From Verrucomicrobia bacterium UBA6015 (GTDB taxonomy: Bacteria > Verrucomicrobiota > Kiritimatiellia > UBA8416): 13,575 nucleotides of DNA. Below the pieces are notes generated by a model. That model was not told the DNA's origin. It searched no databases and worked only from the letters and a program-made list of their open reading frames with translations. Where the stretch lies: NCBI GenBank assembly GCA_002428045.1, contig DIZZ01000141.1, forward strand, positions 1 through 13,575. The letters are read 5' to 3'. Of the stretch, positions 7,199 through 13,575 are shown piece after piece; the first letter of the stretch is position 1; each line of letters begins with the position of its first letter. The translations under genes were made by a program, and so were the position numbers.

Positions 7199-7511
7199 GT
7201 TCTCCACGCTATAGGCCTGCTGCCGGTACGGACGCTTGTGGACAATACGCAGACGAATCTGGGGTTGATTCCCGCGAACGAGGAGCGTCGGTTGACGTGG
7301 GATGTGGCGGCGGAATTGGAATATGCAGTTCGGTCAGGTGGAAGTGGAGATCCTGGCGCGCGACGAGCGTACGAATTTGCTCGACATCCAGTACATCACG
7401 ATCCCGCCGAATGGGGTCAATCCGGAGCTGACGCTATCGCGTTCGCCGTTGACCGATGCCGATTTTTATCCTGCCTGGCTCTGGTTGATCGCGAATGGTG
7501 AGGTGCTTTAA
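7199..7511 (+). pseudogene. Frameshifted C-terminal fragment of a secreted-protein domain
   Basis: The fragment reads VRTLVDNTQTNLGLIPANE and RRLTWDVAAEL in one frame, then NMQFGQVEVEILARDER, TIPPNGVNPELTLSRSP and FYPAWLWLIANGEVL in the next, ending in TAA. The break is at GG 7318-7319: losing one G joins DVAAEL directly to NMQFGQ. The segment resembles, from memory, a conserved block found in large secreted proteins of Kiritimatiellota and Lentisphaerota, sometimes next to formylglycine-generating-enzyme-like domains; that assignment is weak. The last 78 bases are antisense to the deoB tail. Confidence 0.55.
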
Positions 7512-8708
7512 CGGTGTGGGGGCTAAAGTGCGGCTAAAGCTTACCCCGCGTTGCAGGGCGGGAATCCCGAAGACCGTCGCCAGGGATTGCGCAATATCGA
7601 AGAAGCCCTGCCGAACCCCAAGTCCTCCGGGTTTGATATGGTGTCCATAAACCAGCAGCGGAACATATTCGCGCGTGTGGTCTGATCCCTTGAAGGTCGG
7701 GTCGTTGCCGTGGTCGGCCGTGATGATCACCAGATCCTCGGGCGCTAGCAATTCCAGCAGGTCCTGGATGAAGCGGTCCGCCGTTTCCAATGCCGCCCCA
7801 TAGCCCGTCGCATCGCGCCGATGGCCGTGCCGCATGTCGAAGTCAATCAGGTTGGCGAAGATCAAGGTGTTTGCCATCCGGCCGCGTCGTGCCAGGGAGA
7901 GTACCGCCTCGATGGCGTCGGGATTGTTCTCGACATGGAACGATTCGCCGATCCCGCAATCCGGGAAAATATCGTCCAGCTTGCCGACCGTGATCACGTT
8001 GACGGTATGTTCGGCAAGGTCGGACAGGATGGATTTCTCGGGCAGGGGCAGTGAAAAGTCGCGGCGATTGTCGGTGCGGGAGAAATGGCCTGGCGTGCCG
8101 ACATAGGGGCGGGCAATGACGCGGCCGACCTGTAGGGGATTAACGTGCTGGCGAACCAGGCGACAGGCGGCATAAAGCGTATCCAGCGGTATGGTCGGTT
8201 CATGGGCGGCGATCTGGAACACGGAATCCGCACTGGTGTAGGCGATCCAGGCGCCCGTGCGCAGTTGTTCAGGACCTAGCTCGTCAATGATGGCCGTTCC
8301 GTTGGCCGCCTTGTTGCCAAGCACCTCGCGACCGGTCGCACGGCGAAGCGCATCGAGCAGGTCGGGAGGGAAGGAGGGCGGCCCCGGCGGGAAGATGTGC
8401 AGGGGCTTTTCCAGAAGCAGGCCAGCGATTTCCCAGTGCCCGGTCGTCGTGTCCTTGCCAGCGGAGCGTTCCTGCATGGCGCCAAAGGCGGCGATAGGAG
8501 CCGCCACCGGCGGTACGCCCGCGATGGGTTGTCCGTCCGTGAGCGCCGGGATGTTGCCCAGTCCCATTGCCTGCAGCGTCGGCAGGTGCAGTCCCCCGCA
8601 CGCTGCGGCCGTATGCGCCAAGGTGTTGGCACCGGTGTCGCCATAGTCACTGGCATCTGGTGCGGCACCGATACCCACCGAGTCGAGGACGATAAGATAC
8701 ACATTCAT
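7434..8708 (-). CDS. deoB: Phosphopentomutase
   Basis: 424 aa. It interconverts ribose (or deoxyribose) 1-phosphate and 5-phosphate in nucleoside breakdown, and is a Mn-dependent member of the alkaline phosphatase superfamily. Visible motifs: LDSVGIGAAPDA (D9), the KDTTTGHWE segment (84-92) that carries the phosphorylated threonine, DSVFQIAAHEP, D289 and D291 in IDFDMRHGH, D332 and H333 in ADHGNDPT, and H344 in GSDHTREYVP. The ATG at 8708 was chosen because AGGG (rc of 8716-8719) lies seven bases upstream and the protein then begins MNVYLIVLDSVGIG; a longer frame reaching 8756 has no support. Family members end about 30 residues earlier, near GVSF. The extra tail is encoded antisense to the pseudogene at 7199-7511. 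It is coupled to prfC, four bases away. Confidence 0.95.
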   Translation of the reverse strand: MNVYLIVLDSVGIGAAPDASDYGDTGANTLAHTAAACGGLHLPTLQAMGLGNIPALTDGQPIAGVPPVAAPIAAFGAMQERSAGKDTTTGHWEIAGLLLEKPLHIFPPGPPSFPPDLLDALRRATGREVLGNKAANGTAIIDELGPEQLRTGAWIAYTSADSVFQIAAHEPTIPLDTLYAACRLVRQHVNPLQVGRVIARPYVGTPGHFSRTDNRRDFSLPLPEKSILSDLAEHTVNVITVGKLDDIFPDCGIGESFHVENNPDAIEAVLSLARRGRMANTLIFANLIDFDMRHGHRRDATGYGAALETADRFIQDLLELLAPEDLVIITADHGNDPTFKGSDHTREYVPLLVYGHHIKPGGLGVRQGFFDIAQSLATVFGIPALQRGVSFSRTLAPTPLKHLTIRDQPEPGRIKIGIGQRRTR

Positions 8709-8719
8709 GCGCTTACCCT
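8709..8719 (-). promoter_or_regulatory. deoB ribosome binding site overlapping the end of prfC
   Basis: The AGGG site (8716-8719 on the minus strand) lies within the last prfC codons; the prfC TAA is at 8713-8715. This spacing favours coupled translation of the two genes and decides the deoB start. Confidence 0.6.
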
Positions 8720-10311
8720 GCCCGTCGGATATCTTCTGGAAGCGTACGCAGGACAACCTTTGGGTGGCGATCCTGGAAGAAGCGCATCACCCATTCGGAA
8801 TCGAAAAGCAGGACCGGGCGCTTGGAACTGTCCTGCATCAGTTCAGCTCCCGGCGGGAGCATGGTCTCGATGACCGGGATGCTGTCGGGGGCGATCCAGC
8901 GGATGACCGATGCGCTGGCGGTTTCCATGCGCACCACGGCCCCGTACTCATTCTCCAGCCGGAACTTGAACACTTCGAACTGAAGGGCACCGACTGCCCC
9001 CAGCAGCGGCACGTTGCGGGCGGGGTCGGCATACTGAAACGCTTGCAGCGCGCCCTCCTGAAGCAGATGGTGAATCCCGGCCTGGAAGCGTTTGTATTGG
9101 CCAGGGGTTGGGTTGTGTACCTTGGCGAAGCATTCCGGTGCGAACTGCGGCATCTCCTCGTACACAATCGCCGGATCCTCAGTCAGCGTATCGCCGATCC
9201 CGAACCCGCTGTGGCCGACCAGCCCGATGACATCTCCAGCATACGCCTCGTCCACGGTTTCGCGGTCGCGGGCGAAGACGCGGTGCGAGCTCGAAAGCCG
9301 GACCGAGTCCCCGGAACGTGTGTTGGTCACCTTCATATCGCGCAGGAACCGCCCGCTACAGATACGCAGGAAGGCGATCTGGTCGCGGTGCTTGGGATCC
9401 ATGTTGGACTGGATCTTGAAGATGAAGCCCGAGAACGTATTGTGATCGGGAGCGATCCGCCGCTCGCCGACAAACCGGGCCTGGGGTGGCGGGGCATGGT
9501 CAACAATGGCATCGAGCAGGATCTGAACACCGAAGTTGTTGATGGCACTGCCGAAATAGACCGGACTCAGGTCGCCGGATTGCACGGCAGCCAGATCAAA
9601 CCTCTCGCCGGCGGTGTCGAGCACCTCCAGCTCGTTGGTCACGGCGGCATAGACATCGCCTGGCAGCCGTTCGCGAACGAGGTCGGAATCCACCGAATGC
9701 AGGGCCACGGGTGCACGGTAGGCCCCGTGGGCGGTGCGCTCATAGAAATGCGCCAGTTTCTGCTGGCGGTCGTAGACGCCCTGGAAGCGCTCGCCATCGC
9801 CCAGAGGCCAGTTCATCGCGCAGACCGGCAGTTGCAGGCGCTGCTCCAGCTCATCCATCAGCGCCAGCGGGCTGAGCGAGGGGCGGTCGAGCTTGTTCAT
9901 GAAGGTGAAGATTGGAATCCCACGCATACGGCAGATCTCGAACAGTTTGAGCGTCTGGCTCTCGATGCCCTTGGCGGCATCGATAACCATCACCACGGCA
10001 TCCACGGCCATGAGCACCCGGTAGGTATCCTCAGAGAAATCGCGGTGCCCCGGCGTGTCAAGCAGGTTGATGACCGTGTTGCGATACTCGAACTGCAGCA
10101 CGGTGGAGGTCACGGAAATGCCGCGCTGCCGTTCCAGCTCCATCCAGTCCGAGGTGGTGGCCCGCTGGTTCTTGCGGGCGGTGACCGACCCTGCAAGCTG
10201 CAAGGCCCCCCCGTAAAGCAGCAGTTTTTCCGTCAACGTCGTTTTACCGGCATCCGGATGCGAAATAATGGCGATGGTCCGGCGCCGTTTGATTTCCTCT
10301 TGCATGTTCAT
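8713..10311 (-). CDS. prfC: Peptide chain release factor 3
   Basis: 532 aa, the family's usual length (E. coli 529). It is a translational GTPase that removes RF1 or RF2 from the ribosome after termination. The GTPase motifs are intact: G1 SHPDAGKT (17-24), switch I RGISVTST (63-70), G3 DTPGH (85-89) and G4 NKLD (139-142). The RF3-specific start (KRRRTIAIISHPDAGKTTLTEKLLLYGG) distinguishes it from EF-G and TypA. The ATG at 10311 is preceded by GGGA (about nine bases upstream); a second Met two codons later is the alternative. It is transcribed away from the response regulator and toward deoB, whose ribosome site lies in or just before the prfC stop region, suggesting one transcript. Confidence 0.96.
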   Translation of the reverse strand: MNMQEEIKRRRTIAIISHPDAGKTTLTEKLLLYGGALQLAGSVTARKNQRATTSDWMELERQRGISVTSTVLQFEYRNTVINLLDTPGHRDFSEDTYRVLMAVDAVVMVIDAAKGIESQTLKLFEICRMRGIPIFTFMNKLDRPSLSPLALMDELEQRLQLPVCAMNWPLGDGERFQGVYDRQQKLAHFYERTAHGAYRAPVALHSVDSDLVRERLPGDVYAAVTNELEVLDTAGERFDLAAVQSGDLSPVYFGSAINNFGVQILLDAIVDHAPPPQARFVGERRIAPDHNTFSGFIFKIQSNMDPKHRDQIAFLRICSGRFLRDMKVTNTRSGDSVRLSSSHRVFARDRETVDEAYAGDVIGLVGHSGFGIGDTLTEDPAIVYEEMPQFAPECFAKVHNPTPGQYKRFQAGIHHLLQEGALQAFQYADPARNVPLLGAVGALQFEVFKFRLENEYGAVVRMETASASVIRWIAPDSIPVIETMLPPGAELMQDSSKRPVLLFDSEWVMRFFQDRHPKVVLRTLPEDIRRAG

Positions 10312-10411
10312 GATATGATCCCGTGTTTCCCGTGCTGCACTGCTTTCTTGTTATAAGGTTCGACAGTCTACACCGCCGCCGTCTAGGATGCCAGCGTTTT
10401 CAACAATTAGT

Positions 10412-10433
10412 AATGCCCGAAGAGTCGGGCATT
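10412..10433. promoter_or_regulatory. Perfect 9-bp inverted repeat between divergent genes
   Basis: AATGCCCGA and TCGGGCATT flank a 4-base AGAG spacer. No T-run follows on either strand, and it lies upstream of both prfC and the response regulator, so it is more likely an operator or a leader hairpin than a terminator. The rest of 10312-10518 shows a TATAAC on the minus strand (10350-10355) that could be a prfC -10 box, without a convincing -35. Confidence 0.5.
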
Positions 10434-10454
10434 GAAGGTATTCCTCAATAGGAT

Positions 10455-10483
10455 TTGCAACCAACACTATTCTTCGATACGGT
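10455..10483 (+). promoter_or_regulatory. Weak candidate promoter of the two-component operon
   Basis: TTGCAA (10455-10460), 17 bases, then TACGGT (10478-10483). Downstream are two CTCGAT hexamers (10486-10491 and 10495-10500), with a related TTCGAT at 10473-10478. They may be binding sites for the encoded regulator, since OmpR-family proteins bind direct repeats. Confidence 0.25.
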
Positions 10484-10548
10484 TTCTCGATGCGCTCGAT
10501 ATAACCGTGGATTGTTAAATGCGCCAAGGGGGGGGAGATGGCACGGCG

Positions 10549-11226
10549 ATGGATCTGATGATTGTGGAGGATGACCGCAAGGTACGCGATGCCTTGGCGG
10601 AGGGACTGCGCGAGAATGGCTACTGCGTGGTGGCGGTCGGCAGCGCAGAGGAGGCCTTGCGTCGATTGGAGGATGCGAGGCCCCGCATGGTGGTACTGGA
10701 TATCGGCCTTCCCGGACAGGATGGCTATGCTGTCCTGCGCGAATTACGCCAACGCTATGGCGGGGTGCGAGTGATTATCCTGACCGCCCGTGACGATATC
10801 AAGGATCGTGTCGCCGGCCTGGATGCCGGGGCCGATGACTACCTGGTAAAGCCCTTTGCGTTTCCGGAGCTGCTGGCCAGGATACGGACGCAGTTGCGCC
10901 AGCGCGATACCACCGCCACGATGCATATCGCCGATCTGGAGATTGACCCCGTTAGCCGGCAGGCACGGCGGGGCGGGATCGCGTTGACGCTGACTCCCCT
11001 CGAATTCGACCTGTTGCGGTGCCTGGGTGAGAATGCTGGCAAGATCGTCACCCGCGATATGCTGGCGGCCGACGTCTGGCGGATTACGCAACGGGCGACA
11101 CCAATGGATAGTATCATCCAGGTTCACATGTCCCATCTGCGCACCAAGGTGGACGGCGGCCGTCCCGACGTACCACTCATCCATACCTTGCGAGGGCTGG
11201 GGTACAAGCTGGAGCATCGACCATGA
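10549..11226 (+). CDS. OmpR/PhoB-family response regulator
   Basis: 225 aa. The receiver domain (about 1-118) has the acidic pair D8 and D9, the phospho-acceptor D51 in VVLDIGLPGQDG, T79 in ILTA and K101 in LVKPF. A winged-helix DNA-binding domain follows (about 124-222), with LTPLEFDLLRCL and a recognition region ending HTLRGLGYKLE. It should be phosphorylated by the adjacent kinase and control transcription. The ATG at 10549 gives MDLMIVEDD and has a G-rich AG site (10531-10537) 11 bases upstream; the ATG at 10519 would add ten unlike residues. It overlaps the kinase gene by ATGA (11223-11226), which implies coupled translation. Specific stimulus and targets are unknown. Confidence 0.93.
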   Translation: MDLMIVEDDRKVRDALAEGLRENGYCVVAVGSAEEALRRLEDARPRMVVLDIGLPGQDGYAVLRELRQRYGGVRVIILTARDDIKDRVAGLDAGADDYLVKPFAFPELLARIRTQLRQRDTTATMHIADLEIDPVSRQARRGGIALTLTPLEFDLLRCLGENAGKIVTRDMLAADVWRITQRATPMDSIIQVHMSHLRTKVDGGRPDVPLIHTLRGLGYKLEHRP

Positions 11227-12272
11227 AAATATCGCTACGGGTCCGGTTCTTCCTATGGTTGCTGCTGCTGTTGGTCATCTTCATGGCGGTGCAGACCCTG
11301 GTCTATACGTTTGTCGAGATCGCGACGATGGCAAAGCATCCGGAATTCAATCTCCTCGAGCAACTGGAGGAAGTGGCGATGGGCGTCAGCCTGAACCTGC
11401 TGCTGTTGCCCGTGCTGGCAGTGGTGGCGTGGTGGATCTCCAGCCGGATGCTGCGCCCGATCCGCACGCTGGCCTCGACGGCAGGCCTGATCGGCGACGG
11501 ACATCTTGACCAGCGCGTGGATGTCGAGATCATGCCGGATGACGAGATGCGCAAGCTCGCCCAAGTGCTCAATCATGCCTTCGATCAGTATCAACAGGCC
11601 ATCGGCAGGCTCGAACGGTTTACCGGCGATGCATCGCACCAGTTGCGGACTCCGCTGGCATCGATACGCATGACAGCGGAGGTGGCGCTGACGCATCAGG
11701 GCGAGGATCCCGCGATGTATCGGGACATACTGGGAAGCATCCTGGAGGATGTGGCACAACTCTCGCATCTGGTCGATCAGCTCCTGGCAATGGCCCGCCT
11801 GGGCCGTGACGAAGTCCGGTCGGCTTTCAAGGAAATCGACCTGGCTGCGCTGCTGCAGGGTGCCGCAGAGGTGTATCGCCCGGCGTGCGAGCTCAGCGGG
11901 GTTACCCTCTTTGTGGAGTCCGCCTGCGGGGTAAGCCTTCGTGGCAATCCCGATCTGCTACAAGAAGCCCTGCGTAACCTGCTGGACAATGCCCTGAAGT
12001 TCGGGGCGGACGGAGGTTGCCTCCGTGTGGAGGTGACAAGCCATGGAAAGACGGTTGAGATCGCGGTGATGGACAAGGGTCCCGGCATTGCCGAGGAATA
12101 TGCGGAAGCGGTGTTCCAGCGGTTCTATCGTGCACCATCGCCGGTCAGCCAGGGCAGCGGACTGGGCCTGGCGTTGGTTCGCGACATCGCCAACCTGCAC
12201 GGCGGCAGTGTCCGCCTAGACCGCCGTCCCGGCTGGGGCGGTGTCTTCGTGCTAAGGCTACCTGTCGTTTAG
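11223..12272 (+). CDS. Sensor histidine kinase
   Basis: 349 aa, inner-membrane kinase paired with the preceding regulator. Two transmembrane helices (about 9-31 and 57-75) enclose a short outside loop of roughly 25 residues. A HAMP linker follows (about 76-130, RPIRTLAST and DEMRKLAQVLN). The dimerisation/phosphorylation box is FTGDASHQLRTPL with H139. The ATPase domain has the N box (LRNLLDNALKFG, N252 and N256), G1 DKGPGIAEE (284-292), the F box FQRFYR, and G2 GSGLGLALVR (311-320). All catalytic elements are intact. The very small sensor loop suggests that it senses within the membrane or through a partner rather than binding a large ligand. Confidence 0.94.
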   Translation: MKISLRVRFFLWLLLLLVIFMAVQTLVYTFVEIATMAKHPEFNLLEQLEEVAMGVSLNLLLLPVLAVVAWWISSRMLRPIRTLASTAGLIGDGHLDQRVDVEIMPDDEMRKLAQVLNHAFDQYQQAIGRLERFTGDASHQLRTPLASIRMTAEVALTHQGEDPAMYRDILGSILEDVAQLSHLVDQLLAMARLGRDEVRSAFKEIDLAALLQGAAEVYRPACELSGVTLFVESACGVSLRGNPDLLQEALRNLLDNALKFGADGGCLRVEVTSHGKTVEIAVMDKGPGIAEEYAEAVFQRFYRAPSPVSQGSGLGLALVRDIANLHGGSVRLDRRPGWGGVFVLRLPVV

Positions 12273-12289
12273 TTGAATATCTGTAGCCT
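12255..12289 (+). other. Inverted repeat spanning the kinase stop codon
   Basis: AGGCTAC (12255-12261) and GTAGCCT (12283-12289) are perfectly complementary across a 21-base loop containing the stop. No T-run follows, so it is at best a weak 3' end structure. Confidence 0.3.
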
Positions 12290-12590
12290 GATCGGGAGGT
12301 CTTTGATGAACTGAAGTCATGGTCCGTCGAGGCAGCGACCTGAATGCGCGAACAGCGCCGACTCACGTTAAAATATGCATGCGGAACCCTGAACCGCTGC
12401 AGGCTGGGGTTGAGTTTCCTCGGCTTCCGTGAGTTTCCGGGGCGTTTGCTGCTGACGGATCGCAGTCGTCGGCGGTTTGTCCGCAAAATTGGCGCTTATG
12501 ACTTGGCATTGGCCGACGGTTTAATGACGGAATATTGGATATTCCCATCCACTCAGACTAAAGACGGCAGATTTTTCTATTGCTCCGGAA

Positions 12591-12609
12591 CCCCACGGCC
12601 TACGCGGCC
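12591..12609. repeat. 19-base direct repeat, copy 1
   Basis: CCCCACGGCCTACGCGGCC; an identical copy lies at 12842-12860, 251 bases away in the same intergenic region. Confidence 0.75.
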
Positions 12610-12623
12610 TGCCCGTTTGGAGT

Positions 12624-12666
12624 GCGGCGAGCTCGCGCCGCTTTGGTTGCCGAGACCTGGCTCGGC
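12624..12666. repeat. Pair of REP-like 6-bp hairpins
   Basis: GCGGCG/CGCCGC around AGCTCG (12624-12641) and GCCGAG/CTCGGC around ACCTGG (12649-12666) stand seven bases apart. Both stems are perfect, GC-rich and have 6-base loops. They follow the first copy of the 19-base repeat. Confidence 0.5.
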
Positions 12667-12841
12667 GAATTGAATAAGGAAAATCCATTTATTAAAATCG
12701 GCAAACGAGGCTAGCAAAACGCGGTCGGCCCTATCTTCTCCGTCCTGTCTGCAGTCCTCCCATTCCCCTTCTCCCGTCCCCCCGATGGCCATTGGACATT
12801 CCCTGTTGGATATTGGATCTTCATCATTCTCCCATTCCCAC

Positions 12842-12860
12842 CCCCACGGCCTACGCGGCC
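12842..12860. repeat. 19-base direct repeat, copy 2
   Basis: Identical to 12591-12609. Both copies are preceded by C-rich sequence and end in GGCC. Confidence 0.75.
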
Positions 12861-12898
12861 GAGGCTACCCGCATCTCGTATCACGCATCCTGAATCCC

Positions 12899-13268
12899 CT
12901 AGCCCAATTCCCTCCCCCATGCCCCCGTGCTCCTTGCCAGCCGCCACCATCGACAGCCACTCCACGGCCTTTCGCGCACATCCATCCAACGCTGCTTGAA
13001 CAATGCCCGCCGCACATTCCGCAACTGCCTCCGCTCGCCTGACTGCGAATTCTGCGCCTCGTGATACCGGAAATTCAGCAACGAACGATCCGTACACTTC
13101 GCCAGCTTGAATCGTCGCTGCACTCGAAGCCAGTAATCATAATCCTCGGCAAAATCGCATTTCGGATCAAATTCACCGATGGCATCCCATACCGACCGTC
13201 GCCACATGACACAAAGGCCCAGTTTATTCGATGGATAAAGCGGATTTTTCTCCGCCACCTGGTAGGTC
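12899..13268 (-). pseudogene. C-terminal fragment of a family 2 glycosyltransferase
   Basis: The minus-strand frame reads TYQVAEKNPLYPSNKLGL, MWRRSVWDAIGEFDP, FAEDYDYWLRVQRRF and LLNFRYHE, the second half of a GT-A family 2 enzyme. The ED motif within AEDYDYWLRV supplies the catalytic base region. The N-terminal nucleotide-sugar-binding half, including the DxD, is absent here; reading upstream meets a TGA inside the AT-rich insert. A GTG at 13258 could start translation but would give only a partial catalytic domain. The remainder of the gene lies beyond the insert at 13431-13575. Such enzymes build surface polysaccharide. Confidence 0.75.
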
Positions 13269-13430
13269 TGTGACCGCCGATCTGAAACCGCTCTAATTCA
13301 GCCGTTTTGAAAGTGCTCTAATTCTTCTTTCTGTTTTCTTAAAAAACTTCAAAACAATAACTATTCTTCGATTTTCTTGGGCTCAGATGGTCTCTTTAAC
13401 CAGCATTTCTAAACCGGTCAAAACACGACA
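13269..13430. mobile_element. Short AT-rich element with IS21-like ends inside the glycosyltransferase
   Basis: AT-rich against GC-rich flanks. Two 17-base direct repeats near the left end (TGAAACCGCTCTAATTC at 13283-13299 and TGAAAGTGCTCTAATTC at 13308-13324) match at 15 of 17 positions, 25 bases apart. The outer ends read TGTGACCG on the plus strand and TGTCGTGT on the minus strand (TGT...ACA). The right end carries GTTTTGACCGG inward, similar to GTTTTGAAAGT in the left repeat. Repeated sites near TG/CA-type ends are a habit of IS21-family elements. No transposase is encoded, so it is an internally deleted copy or a MITE. No target duplication is visible, and boundaries are by eye. Confidence 0.5.
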
Positions 13431-13575
13431 TTTTCGCGGCGGCGTCCGCATAGGTCATCAGCAATTCGCCATCATCCTTAACAATATCCATCGGCGCATA
13501 TGCCAGACCAACTTCAGGATGTGCATCCAGAAAGCCTGCCATCACTGCAACAGCTGTGGCGCGTCACGTTATTCC
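13431..13575 (-). pseudogene. Middle fragment of the same family 2 glycosyltransferase
   Basis: The minus-strand frame reads AVMAGFLDAHPEVGLAYAP then MDIVKDDGELLMTYADAAAK, the stretch that in family 2 enzymes follows the DxD region, before the insert is met. A TGA lies in this frame at 13564-13566, close to the window edge, so there is either a frameshift or further decay. Together with 12899-13268 it accounts for most of one interrupted gene; the true N-terminus is outside the window. Confidence 0.6.

Larger units (their letters stand above)
12273..12898. other. Intergenic mosaic of dispersed repeat phrases, no gene seen
   Basis: About 625 bases without a supportable gene. Recognisable pieces include GAATATTGGATATTC (12530-12544, itself an inverted repeat), two copies of a 19-base phrase, a hairpin pair, TCTGCAGTC, ATTGGACATT and TTGGATATTGGATC at 12791-12822, and a CGTATCACGCATCC phrase near 12877-12890. 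Open frames exist on both strands but show no protein features. It looks like accumulated intergenic repeat sequence beside the decayed glycosyltransferase. Confidence 0.6.

Noticed and set aside
8707..10356. 549-codon plus-strand open frame opposite prfC
   Set aside because: It mirrors the whole of prfC, whose GTPase motifs are complete; long antisense frames are expected in GC-rich genes.
10412..10433. Hairpin considered as an intrinsic terminator
   Set aside because: There is no T-run on either strand, and it lies upstream of both flanking genes.
12344..12673. 109-codon frame in the repeat mosaic
   Set aside because: It crosses the 19-base repeat and the hairpin pair; its end simply translates a dispersed repeat phrase.

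Overview
The window is 13.6 kb of GC-rich bacterial chromosome. Most genes are housekeeping or metabolic. The last 1.3 kb and two shorter stretches hold decayed genes and dispersed repeats. The intergenic vocabulary is: GAATATTGGATATTC and TTGGATATTGGATC phrases, degenerate CTGCAGT heptamer runs, CACGAAGACACGAA phrases, a GAGTGCGGCGAGCTCGCGC phrase, and fragments like GTATCACGCATCC. From memory this style recurs in Kiritimatiellota, Verrucomicrobiota, Lentisphaerota and Planctomycetota genomes. I therefore lean to the PVC superphylum, but this is an inference and no rRNA is present to settle it.

Layout. (1) 1-1638, minus strand: a metallophosphoesterase carrying a transmembrane helix and a C-terminal extracytoplasmic domain. 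Downstream of it, at 1-159, lies a possible broken reading frame. (2) 1639-1829: a divergent promoter region with back-to-back -35 boxes. (3) 1830-6247, plus strand: a PuuC-like aldehyde dehydrogenase, a dihydrodipicolinate-synthase-family lyase or aldolase, a zinc alcohol dehydrogenase (MDR family), and then the redox chaperone Hsp33 (hslO). The first three genes are closely spaced and look like one catabolic unit: oxidation of a hydroxyl, an aldolase/dehydratase/deaminase step, and oxidation of the resulting aldehyde. A 28-codon Cys-rich reading frame overlaps the hslO stop. (4) 6379-6615: a solitary ribbon-helix-helix, antitoxin-like protein. (5) 6616-7511: repeats, then frame-broken remains of a beta-propeller (NHL-like) protein and of another secreted-protein domain. 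(6) 7434-10311, minus strand: prfC (release factor 3) and deoB (phosphopentomutase), tightly coupled. The deoB C-terminus runs antisense into the pseudogene. (7) 10549-12272, plus strand: an OmpR-type response regulator and a sensor kinase with a 4-base ATGA overlap. (8) 12273-12898: no gene, but a mosaic of dispersed repeat phrases and small hairpins. (9) 12899-13575, minus strand: a family 2 glycosyltransferase split by an AT-rich element of about 160 bp, whose repeated ends resemble those of an IS21-type element.

I found no CRISPR array, tRNA, rRNA or defence system. The points most worth following up are the membrane-anchored phosphoesterase fusion, the specificity of the three-gene oxidation/aldolase operon, the short element inside the glycosyltransferase, and the deoB tail built from pseudogene antisense sequence.
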